NCBI RefSeq assembly: GCF_019279795.1
Contig: NC_056748.1
Coordinates: forward strand, 696,674,306 to 696,738,305
Length of the DNA stretch: 64,000 bases
DNA from: Protopterus annectens
Lineage: Eukaryota > Chordata > Ceratodontiformes > Protopteridae
Direction of reading: 5' to 3'
In this document: positions 55,874 through 64,000 of the stretch, piece after piece
Position numbering within the stretch: position 1 is the first letter of the stretch
Layout: every line of letters starts with the position of its first letter
Position numbers and translations under genes: made by a program
Notes under the pieces: generated by a model
What the model saw: the letters and a program-made list of their open reading frames with translations, nothing else
What the model was told of the DNA's origin: nothing
Database searches by the model: none

Positions 55874-57060
55874 CTAAACTAGGGGAGGAGGAAGAAGAAA
55901 TGATGGTGTAGTTAGGATCCCTTGCAAAACAGCAGTGGCAAACCCTGCTCGGGATCTAGAGTATAAAGGTAAGTTATAATGCTTGGCAAATGTATGCACG
56001 GAGGTCCAAGTAGCAGCCTCTATAATGTCCTTGGTAGCCACTCCTCGTAAGAAAGCTGTGGTAGTGGCTGTAGCCCTTGTAGAGTGAGGTCTTATGTTCT
56101 GTGGAATTTCCTTTCCATGGTAGGAGTAACAGAATCTAATGCAATTTCCTATCCACTTGGAGATTGTCTGTTTGGAAATTGCTTTTCCTTCTCTTCCTGT
56201 TGCATATGCTACCAGAAGCTGGTCAGATTTTCTATTACCCTTGGTTCTGTCCAGGTAGTAGCGTAACTGTCTATGTACATCCAATGTATGCAGCAGTCTT
56301 TCCCCTGTTCTGTGGATTGGGAAAGAAGGTAGGTAGGTGGATTGCCTGGTTTAAAGACACTCTGGATACCACCTTAGGCATAAATGTAGGATTAGTTCTC
56401 ATGGACACTCTATCTTGATGGAAGATTAGGAAAGGTTGTACTGCCATTAAAGCCTGTAGTTCTGAAACCCTTCTTGCTGAGGTAATTGCCAGCAGGAAAG
56501 CAGTTTTCCAGGATAGGTGTTGAAGATCTGCTGTTGCTGCTGGTTCGAAGGGGAAGTGTCAATTTTTCTAGTACAAAGTTCAAGTCCCATGCTGGTAATG
56601 GTGGTTTCCTAGGAGGTTTTACATTCTTAATTCCTCTCAGAAACTGCCTGAGTAGAGGATGCGAAAAGACAGGTGGATCAAGCTGTATTCTGCAGAAATA
56701 GCTGATGCATGTATTTTGATGGAGGAATAGGACAGGCCTGTATGGAAAAGCTCTGCCAAATACTCCAGGATGTTGGCAATGTCTACCTTTGACACATCTT
56801 TGCCCCTGTCGGCACTCCAAATGAGAAACCTCTTCCATTTTCCTGCATAGTTCCTTCTTGTTGAAGGTCTGCGGGCCTCAAGTATAATGTCTTTAACCCT
56901 TTGGGATAAATCTGGGTTAGTTGCTCTTATGTAATGTTCCAGGCAGTCAGTTGCAGAGTTTTCAGGTTTGGATGCATAATGTTGTAGTTGTTCTGGGTTA
57001 ACATCAAGGGAATCAGGGGTAGTGACCACATTCTCCCCCGAGACATGCTCCACAGTAATG
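55874..57060 (-). pseudogene. DIRS-A tyrosine recombinase, frameshifted
   Basis: N-terminal part (57344-56637 frame): 'DIILEARRPSTRRNYAGKWK' and 'SSIKIHASAISAEY'. Middle (56838-56410): 'FSHPLLRQFLRGIKNVKPP' and 'PAWDLNFVLEKLTLP', with the first catalytic Arg block near 56470 reading 'SKKGFRTTGF' out of frame. C-terminal part (56284-55874), open: 'KAISKQTISKWIGNCIRFC', 'IRPHSTRATATTTAFLRGV' (His, Arg) and 'WTSVHTFAKHYNLP' (Tyr). Frameshifts at about 56690, 56560 and 56340. Confidence 0.85.
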
Positions 57061-57379
57061 GGTACCAATGTTGTCTTGGCCAGTCTGGAGCTATCAGAAT
57101 TATCCTTGGACGTTCCTCTTTGATTTTCAATAGCACCTTGTGCATCAAAGGGAGAGGTGGGAATGCATATGCTGTCAGGCCTTTCCAACTGAAGGATAGA
57201 GAGTCCACCTTCCAAGCAAGTGGGTGGTATGTCCTTGTGCAAAATTTCTTGAGCTGGTGATTGAGTGGGGATGCGAATAGGTCTATTTGTGGCAGTCCCC
57301 ATTTCTTTGTGATGGCCTTGAAAATGTCCGGGTGTAGCATCCATTCGTGAGCATCCGAGGTAGTTCTGCTTAAAATGTC

Positions 57380-58850
57380 TGCTAGGATGTTTTCTTTTCC
57401 GTTACAAAATTGCTTGTAACTGAATGTTGTAACTCAGAGCCATATTCCATAGGTTTAGGGCCATTCGGCATAGAGGGTATGAATGAGTGCCTCCCTGTTT
57501 GTTGATGTACCACATGACTGTGGTGTTGTCTGTCCTTATCATCAACTGGCCTTCTTGGAGGAATGGTCTGAAATTCTGGATTGCTAGTTGTACTGCCAGC
57601 ATTTCTTTTTGATTTATGTGCAGATGCAGCTGCTCTGGAGTCCATAAGCCTTGTATGCACTTGTCCAGCATGTGGGCCCCCCCAACCGAGGTCTGAGGCG
57701 TCCGTTGTGATGGTTTGGTTTGGTTGAATGCTGTGGAAGGGCAAACCTGGGTTTGACTGGCATGCCCGAGCCCACCACAGGAACTCTTGTTTCAGGCATG
57801 GAATTAGTGGTATTTCGGTTTCTAAGCTGTGCCTGTGTTGAGACCATAAATTCTTAGGTACCACTGTAGTTTTCTCATATGTAGTCTGGCATGGGGGACC
57901 AGGATTATGCAGGATGCCATGAAGCCCAAGGCCTGCAGTACTTTCCTTGCTGTTAGTTTGTTCTGCTTTGTTAATGCCAAAAATAGACAGGAAGTTGTTT
58001 TTGTTTTTCTGCAGTTAGGAATGCCATCTGTTTTACTGTGTCCAATTCTGCACCTAAGAAGGTGATTGTTTGGGATGGTATCAGTCTTGACTTTTTTATA
58101 TTGACTGTGTATCCCAGGGCCTGTAGTAAGCAAATGACTCTTTGTAAGTCTTCTGTTAGCTTGTTTTTGTTGTCCGCTTGTATTAGGCAGTCGTCCAGGT
58201 ATGGATAAATTTGGATTCCCTGAAGCCTGCAGTGAGCGATTACTGATGCCAGGCATTTTGTGAACACTCTGGGCGCAGTAGATAAGCCAAAGGGCAATGC
58301 TGAGAATTGATAATGCTCTGATCCTGCAAGAAATCTGAGGTATCTTCTGCAATGTGGTCGTATGGGGACGTGCAGGTATGCCTTCTTGAGATCTAGAGTT
58401 ACCAGCCAAAACTCCTTGCCCAGCATGGGAAGAAGTTGCTGTAGGGTCAGCATTTTGAATTTTGGAACAATGATGTATGTGCTTAAAGCGGACAGGTCGA
58501 GAATAGGCCTCCAATTTTTTTCCTTTCTTGGTACCAGGAAGAGTCTGGAGTAAAATCCCTTGCCTTGTTCCATAGATGGTACCCTTTCCACAGCTCTCAT
58601 CCTTGCTAATTGAGCTATTTGTTTTAGAGCTTCTGTCTTTTGATTTGGTGGTAGGTTTGGCATTCCTCTTTTCCGGTAAAGTGTGGAAATGAAACCTGTA
58701 GCCTTGGTCTATAGTTTGTAAAATCCACTTGTCTCTTGTGATACAGTGCCAGTTTTTTGAAAATAATGCTAACTTTCCACCTAAGGGTGCTGCTATTTGT
58801 TCCCTGGTAGGCGGTGTCAAAGCCAAGTCACTGTGATTGTCCTGTTGTAG
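57380..58850 (-). pseudogene. DIRS-A reverse transcriptase / RNase H
   Basis: The RT core is intact over 57971-58663: 'GKGFYSRLFLVPRKEKNW', 'ILDLSALSTYIIVPKFKML', 'WLVTLDLKKAYLHVPIR', 'FSALPFGLSTAPRVFTK', 'IQIYPYLDDCLIQADNK' (Y-L-D-D) and 'TITFLGAELDTVKQMAFL'. RNase H blocks lie in other frames: 'TITTDASDLGWGG' (about 57700) and 'HINQKEMLAVQ' with 'DNTTVMWYINKQGG' (about 57530). Frame changes at about 57965 and 57680. Catalytic residues are conserved. Confidence 0.85.
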
Positions 58851-60645
58851 TGGCAGTGGTTGTGTCTGTGCCTCGTTGGTTGTTACCTTGCCACTGGCGC
58901 CCCTGTAGGCACCTCCTCTGGATTGATTTCTGCCTCTTGTACGCCTATTCCTCCCTCTCTGAGTTTTTGAGGAGTCTGGAAAGGACCAATTTTTGGAAGG
59001 CCAGTTCCTGCTAAACCTTGGTGGCTGAACCTGTAAGAAATCTTTTACTGTTTGTACAGATTTTGCCTTCTCTTCCATTTTCTTCAGTACCTGTTGGGCA
59101 GGAGAACCAAATAAACTGACCTTATCCATAGGAGCATCTAATAGCTTTGCTTTAACATGATCCAGCAGGACTTGTTCTTTCAACCATGCATGTCTTCTTA
59201 TAACTGTGCCGGTCATGGCTGATCTAAATGAAGCCTCCGTGCAACATAGCCACATTTTAAGGAATGGTTACTAACCTGCTGAATGTTATTCACCATTTCT
59301 AGAACATATTTCTTATCTAAAGAATCATCCGAGGACAGTTTCTTAGTTAACTGATCAAGCATAAACTCTTGGTATTGGATCATATGGAACTGACAGTTCA
59401 ATGCTCTAGCTGAGAGAGTAGCAGAGGTGTATACTTTTTTACCCCATCTCTAAGGACCTGGATTCCCTTTCAGAAGGGAGAGGATTTTAGCTGAGGTTGA
59501 AGCTACTGCCTTAGGCCCCTGGGAGATAGTCTCAGGATCTGCGAAAGGAGCCTTGTATAAATGGTGATGAGTGTCCGGGACCCTGTAGAACCTATCTGGC
59601 TTAGCAGGGGCTGGAGGTAAAGTATCAGGAGCAGTGCAAGCATCATTAAATGCATCATCCACAACAGGAAGAACTGGAGGTATAGCTAAAGGCCTATGTT
59701 GCGGTAAGTGTAAAAGGTCCTAAGCCTTTTCCTTGAATCTGAGAAATCTTGCCCCTGCCATTGGAATTGCTCTCTCATGGCATGTAAAGTTTCCCCAAAA
59801 GAAAACTCCTCTGGTGGAGAAGCTGAAGGAATCGATTCTTCAGCATCGGAATCTTCATAAGTAGAAAAGGGAGCCTCTGGATGGTCTGTATTGTCTGTAT
59901 CATCAGAAGAGTCATCTGAGGACACTGGCTCAGGGGGCTCTACTCTAGGTCTCTTTTCTGGAGGTTGAGAGGCCCTGTCTGGGTGAGATTGGGATCCCCT
60001 TATTAAAGAGATGAGATCCTCTGCCAGAGTAAGCATTTGAGAACTGGAGCTGGGCCTGTGAGAGGGGGACTTAACAGGCACAGACTTAGAAGTTTTGGCT
60101 GCTTTAGCCCTGGCAAAGGCCTTTATAGACATGGCTGCAGGAGGCCTAGCAGCACCACGTGCTGGGGTAGAAACATCCAAAGGGATGGTGTCCGATAAAT
60201 CTTGTGAAACCACAGTAGTAGGTAAAACTTCAGAGGCCGATTCAAGTAGGGTAGAGGGGGCCTCGGTAGTAGTCATGGATTCGGCTGAAGATTAAACCGT
60301 TTGCTCGGTTTCGGCCGAAACCGAGACACTCGCGGTTTGATTAACCGTGGTTTCGGCCGAAACCGCAGACCGCGAGTGTCGGTTCTTTTCTTTGCGTTTC
60401 TTAACAATTTGAGTAGTCGGAGGATCCGACGGCATTATGTACGCAAAATCTGAGCCGAAAAACTGTTCAGCAAACTCCGACCAACGCCTAAGCGTTCGTC
60501 GGTTGAAAGAAGCACAGGCTAAACAAGCTGCTACGTCATGGTCTGGGCCTAAACAAGGTAAGCAGTAAGAGTGGAAATCTTTATGAGGTATTTGTTTCCC
60601 ACAAGTTAAACAGTTATTCACTTTTTCTGACATCGGCTGAGACAA
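58780..60645 (-). pseudogene. DIRS-A gag
   Basis: Starts 'MSQPMSEKVNNCLTCGKQIP' at 60645, then 'HKDFHSYCLPCLGPDHD' and 'CLACASFNRRTLRRW', a Cys/His-rich unit. A TAA at 60292-60294 ends the first frame. The next frame opens at 60276. A Ser/Pro-rich acidic part and 'FSFGETLHAMREQFQWQGQD' follow (about 59810-59750), then 'PDRFYRVPDTHHHLYKAPF' (about 59600), 'LNCQFHMIQYQEFMLDQL' (about 59400) and 'SLFGSPAQQVLKKMEEKAKS' (about 59120). The end is basic ('RGRNRRTRGRNQSRGGAYRG'). Three or more breaks. Confidence 0.8.
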
Positions 60646-60765
60646 GAAAGAGTCCCCAACGGGGTACTTAGCTTTTTAGAAGTCTTCGAAGTAGTATTCG
60701 GTAGTAGTAATCTCTGGATCTGACTGACCGGCACTTGCGAACAGCTTCTGCTTCGGGCGCCACGC

Positions 60766-60953
60766 GGCAAGAAAGACTGAGGAAAATGGCGTCGGCTGAT
60801 GCCTTTATACCCGAAGAACTGCAGCTATGACGTCGGGTGAAGTGCGACACCAGCCGAAGCCAGACCCAGACTTTGGAATCCGGCCGACCGAAGGGCTGCC
60901 TGACGACAGGACAACCCATTTGTAAGGACTGCAGATGCATCCTTGAAGGACAT
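60766..60953 (-). promoter_or_regulatory. DIRS-A 5' inverted repeat and promoter region
   Basis: In element orientation a CGACGTCA (one base off a CRE, about 60829-60836) precedes GGGTATAAAGG (about 60802-60812). After the repeat ends (TTTCTTGCC) a 120-base leader leads to the gag ATG at 60645. The layout parallels DIRS-D. Function inferred. Confidence 0.6.
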
Positions 60954-61160
60954 CAGGGTTTAAATGAATCAGACCACTTAAGAAGATACAAGCTACATCT
61001 AAGGGCTCAAAAACTTTATGGAAAAAAAGGTTTATGAAAAGCAAAAACTGAGGCAAGGTGCACCTTAACTACAGAATATTGCAAGTCGCTCTTTAAAAAT
61101 GAAAAACTGCAGCAAGGTGGACCTTAATAGAAGATTGCAGATCACACTCAAACTGAAAAA

Positions 61161-61813
61161 AGTACAGTTTTGTACCTACCATAAATGTAGATGTTCGAGT
61201 GTATACCCTGCTGCAGTCATCACACTTGGGTTATCCTGCCGTCAGGCGGTCCCGCAGTCGGCCCGAATTCCAAAGTCTTGGTCCGGCATCGGTTGCTGTC
61301 ACTTCTTCCCTGACGTCAGTGCGCCAGGGGTATATAAGAGGCATCCGACGCCATTTTCTTCAGTTTTTCTTGCCCCAGATGTCAGGTGCCCCTAACAGGT
61401 AGGCAAAATATATATACATATAGATATATATATATATATATATATACATATAGCTATATAAAAATAAAACAAAACCCTTAGGCACAAGCAAATACACCAC
61501 AGAGGTAGTATAGGATAGAGTGGTAGAGATAAGTTCAGATAGTTCAGAGGTGATGGAGGGAGGGTAACCTGGACTGCAGCAGGGTATACACTCGAACATC
61601 TACATTTATGGTAGGTACAAAACTGTACTATGTTCATCGTGTTACCCTGCTGCAGTCATCACACTTGGGTAGAATCCCAAAGCTAAGGATGGGTGGTGGA
61701 GTCAAACAGGGTTAGAGGAGGCTAGAAGGCCCTGCAAAACTGCAGTGGCGAAGCCAGCTCTAGTCTTAGAGTAAAGTGGTAAGTGGTAATGTTTGGTGAC
61801 GGTGTGTACTGAA
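61161..61813 (-). mobile_element. DIRS-B, 3' part, cut by DIRS-C
   Basis: 3' inverted repeat (61161-61383) with CRE TGACGTCA at 61311-61318 and TATATAAG at 61331-61338, a (TA)n tract at 61425-61446, an internal complementary region (61572-61671) and the last codons of the recombinase (61672-61813). The recombinase stops after TGTGTGTACTGAA, where the intact gene of DIRS-C reads GTGTGCACTGAACTCCAAG. The rest of DIRS-B would lie beyond the window, on the far side of DIRS-C. Confidence 0.85.
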
Positions 61814-62335
61814 AGTACAGTTTTGTACCTACCATAAATGTAGATGTTTGAGTGCTCATACAGCTGCAGTCATTACAGATGGGTTATCCTGCCGTCAGGC
61901 GGGTCCTCGGTCGGCCGAATTCCAAAGTCTAGATCCGGCGTCGGTTGTCGGCTTCTTCCCTGACGTCAGTGCGGCAGGGGTACAAAAGAGGCAGCCGACG
62001 CCATTTTCTTCAGTTTTTCTTGCCCCAGATGGCAGGTGCCCCCAGAAGGAAGGCAAAACATAATGTTATGCAAACATGCACTATAGAATAATCAAAAAAC
62101 AGTAGTTGCAAGCAAATACACCATAAGAGAATACCCCAAATAGGTTGTATGATAAGGTGTTTGTCATAATGCCTGTCCTAAGAGGGACGGAGGGGGGGTA
62201 ACCTGGACTGCAGCTGTATGAGCACTCGAACATCTACATTTATGGTAGGTACAAAACTGTACTATGTTCATCGTGCATACAGCTGCAGTCATTACAGATG
62301 AGAAGAATCCCAAAGCTAAGTAAGGGTGGTAGGCA

Positions 62336-63478
62336 CTAAGTGGAACTAGGAGGAGCGAGTATGCCCTGCAAGACTGCTGTGGCAAAACCCGCTCTAGATT
62401 TAGAGTATAGTGGTAGGTGATAGTGCTTGGAGAAAGTGTGCACTGAACTCCAAGTGGCTGCTTCCAAAATGACCTTGGTAGGGACCCCCCTGAGGAAAGC
62501 TGCAGAGGTAGCTGTGGCCCTGGTGGAGTGGGATCTGATGCATGCAGGCACAGTTTTTCCATGAAATGAGTAACAAAAGCGTATGCAGTGGGCTATCCAT
62601 TTTGAAATTGTCTGTTTGGAAATAGCCTTTCCTTGAGCACCTGTAGCATAGGACACAAAGAGTTGCTCGGATTTCCTGTATGGCTTGGTCCTGTCCAAAT
62701 AATAACGAAGTTGTCTGTGAATGTCCAAGGAATGTAGTAGTCTTTCCCCTTTGTTTTGTGGATTTGGATAAAAGGTAGGTAAGTGGATAGTCTGATTCAA
62801 AGCTACACTGGATACTACCTTTGGCATAAAGGTAGTGTTGGTTCGTAAGGAAACTCTGTCCTGATGGAAAATGATGAATGGTTGCACAGCCATGAGGGCC
62901 TGTAGCTCCGAAACCGTGCGTGCTGAGGTGATAGCCAGAAGAAAGGCTGTTTTCCATGACAAGTATTGTAGTTCTGTTGAAGAAGCTGGCTCAAAGGGAG
63001 GAAGGGTCAGCTTTTCCAATACGAAATTAAGGTCCCAAGCAGGGACTGGTGGTTTCCTTGGGGGTTTTATATTTTTTGCCCCTCTGAGGAACTGCCTTAA
63101 GAGAGGATGTGAGAATAAAGGAGGATCCGTGTTGTATTGTGCAGAAATGGCTGAAGCGTGGATCTTGATGGAGGAGAAGGAAAGTCCACTATTTAACATC
63201 TCAGCTAGGTACTGTAAAATTTGAGGTATATTTATTACCCAAGGATTCTGGCCCTTTTCTTGATTCCAGGCACAAAATCGTTTCCATTTGGCGGAGTAGG
63301 CTTTTCTAGTAGAAGGTCTTCTGGCCTCCAAGATGACATCCTGCACCTCCTTGGAGAGGAGAGTCTGTTGGGAAATCAAGGAATTCTCCATGCAGCTCGA
63401 TTTAGGGTTTTGAGCTGGCTGTGAAGGGTTTTGTAGTTGTGCTGGGACAACAGAAGAGGGACTAGAGGTAGGATCCAT
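62336..63478 (-). CDS. DIRS-C tyrosine recombinase, intact
   Basis: A 380-residue protein. The frame is open much further upstream, but there it overlaps the RT/RNase H ORF. I place the start at the ATG at 63478 ('MDPTSSPSSVVPAQ') because it precedes the conserved N-terminal SAM-like region 'LEARRPSTRKAYSAKWKRFC'. Core: 'PAWDLNFVLEKLTLPPFEP', 'ITSARTVSELQALMAV' (catalytic Arg), 'KAISKQTISKWIAHCIRFC', 'IRSHSTRATATSAAFLRGV' (His and Arg) and 'WSSVHTFSKHYHLP' (Tyr nucleophile), ending 'LQGILAPPSST'. Length and motif spacing suit DIRS integrases. It overlaps the RT/RNase H ORF by about 100 bases. Confidence 0.85.
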   Translation of the reverse strand: MDPTSSPSSVVPAQLQNPSQPAQNPKSSCMENSLISQQTLLSKEVQDVILEARRPSTRKAYSAKWKRFCAWNQEKGQNPWVINIPQILQYLAEMLNSGLSFSSIKIHASAISAQYNTDPPLFSHPLLRQFLRGAKNIKPPRKPPVPAWDLNFVLEKLTLPPFEPASSTELQYLSWKTAFLLAITSARTVSELQALMAVQPFIIFHQDRVSLRTNTTFMPKVVSSVALNQTIHLPTFYPNPQNKGERLLHSLDIHRQLRYYLDRTKPYRKSEQLFVSYATGAQGKAISKQTISKWIAHCIRFCYSFHGKTVPACIRSHSTRATATSAAFLRGVPTKVILEAATWSSVHTFSKHYHLPLYSKSRAGFATAVLQGILAPPSST

Positions 63479-64000
63479 GGTGGGGAATGTGTCAGGCTCT
63501 TCAGGAGCGGATACCAGTTTTGTCTTGGCCAGTCTGGAGCAATGAGAATCATTTGCGGCCTCTCTGCTCTGGCTTTTAATAGAACTTTGGGCAGCAGAGG
63601 AAGAGGCGGGAAGGCATAAACTGTCAATGTTGTCCAATTGAAAGAGAGTGTGTCCACTTTCCAGGCCTGTGGATGATAGGTCCTTGAACAAAATTTTTCC
63701 AACTGGTAATTTCTGTGGGTAGCAAATAGATCTATGTCTGGCTGTCCCCATGCCTGAGTTATCTTTGTGAAAACTTGAGGATGCAACTTCCATTCGTGTG
63801 GATCTGTCATATTTCTGCTTAGGTTGTCTGCCAGTGTGTTCTCCTTCCCTGGCAGGAATTGTGCCTGTAGTTGAATTTGCAATTCCAGTGCTGTGTTCCA
63901 TAGGGTCATGGCTTGCCTGCACGGGGTATGAATGAGTTCCCCCCTGTTTGTTTATGTACCACATCACTGTAGTGTTGTCTGTCCTTATCAATAGCTGGCC
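63376..64000 (-). CDS. DIRS-C RT/RNase H, C-terminal end (partial)
   Basis: Open frame entering from the right edge and ending at 63376. It holds 'LPGKENTLADNLSRNMTDP' (about 63850-63795), which in DIRS elements follows RNase H, then 'WGQPDIDLFATHRNYQLEKF', 'VYAFPPLPLLPKVLLKA' and 'MILIAPDWPRQNWYPLL', the conserved tail of the polyprotein. The RNase H block 'DNTTVMWYINKQGG' is at about 63985-63945 in the neighbouring frame, so one frameshift at about 63910-63940 is likely. The RT catalytic region is outside the window. Confidence 0.75.

Larger units (their letters stand above)
55344..60953 (-). mobile_element. DIRS-A, complete DIRS retrotransposon
   Basis: A 5.6-kb element with ends AGTACAG (55344) and the complement of ATGTCCTTC (60945-60953). 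Order on the minus strand: 5' inverted repeat, gag (60645 to about 58780), RT/RNase H (about 58850-57380), recombinase (about 57060-55874), internal complementary region (55764-55861) and 3' inverted repeat (55344-55562). No target duplication; flanks are CAAAA on one side and CAGGG on the other. It is a sister family of DIRS-D with the same architecture but different terminal sequence. Moderately degraded. Confidence 0.9.
61814..64000 (-). mobile_element. DIRS-C, 3' half, inserted in DIRS-B
   Basis: 3' inverted repeat from AGTACAG (61814) to about 62030 with CRE at 61961-61968, internal complementary region 62206-62301, recombinase 62336-63478, and the end of the RT/RNase H ORF, running off the window at 64000. 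All genes seen are open. This is the youngest-looking DIRS in the window and its sequence is close to DIRS-B. Confidence 0.9.

Noticed and set aside
61162..62290. CRISPR-like array, because the same roughly 60-base block recurs several times
   Set aside because: The recurring blocks are DIRS ends and internal complementary regions in alternating orientation. The DNA is eukaryotic.

Overview
This is vertebrate nuclear DNA from a species with a very large, transposon-filled genome. I recognise one host coding piece: an internal exon on the minus strand at 53273-53415, with consensus splice sites, whose 47 codons read as the conserved C-terminal part of DNAJC11. Most of the rest therefore looks like one or two giant introns packed with transposable elements. 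The mix (DIRS tyrosine-recombinase elements, Penelope-like elements with GIY-YIG endonuclease, CR1-type and L1-type LINEs, Tc1, tRNA-derived SINEs of a type common in fishes) fits a lungfish or another large-genome vertebrate such as a salamander. The species cannot be fixed from sequence alone.

Layout. 1-1204: Tc1-like transposon inserted in an old DIRS element (DIRS-O). DIRS-O is split (1205-1843 and 10263-14410) by a second DIRS of the same family (DIRS-I, 1844-10262), whose gag is split by a CR1 LINE (6073-9012). 14411-16900: intron-like DNA with a tRNA-like SINE and a degenerate tandem array. 16910-19095: two old DIRS fragments. 19100-36930: an L1-type LINE on the plus strand (L1-1), interrupted by an opposite-strand L1 (L1-2, 22167-28028), itself holding a CR1, a SINE and a deleted DIRS, and by a nearly complete DIRS (DIRS-D, 29091-34685). 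36935-38715: old DIRS gag and 5' end. 38760-52190: another plus-strand L1 (L1-3) split by a minus-strand L1 (L1-4) that carries a 7.6-kb compound Penelope-like insertion, a SINE and a 208-bp palindromic element with a hammerhead-like core. 52200-53272: LINE tail and intron. 53273-53415: DNAJC11 exon. 54600-64000: an old DIRS fragment into which DIRS-A (55344-60953) inserted, followed by DIRS-B (from 61161), cut by DIRS-C (61814 to the window end), which has an intact recombinase gene.

How the parts work. DIRS elements carry gag, a reverse transcriptase/RNase H ORF and a tyrosine recombinase, between inverted terminal repeats and next to an internal complementary region that copies the joined ends of the element. 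The ends and this region can be read directly in copies A and D, and in part in B, C and E. The Penelope-like unit encodes an ORF1 protein and an RT/GIY-YIG protein. Its pseudo-LTRs carry a hammerhead ribozyme-like fold. A tRNA-derived SINE shares its 3' tail almost perfectly with the CR1 copy in the window, which suggests that CR1 machinery moved it. Most genes of the elements are broken by frameshifts or stops. The clear exceptions are the DIRS-C recombinase and PLE-3 ORF1.
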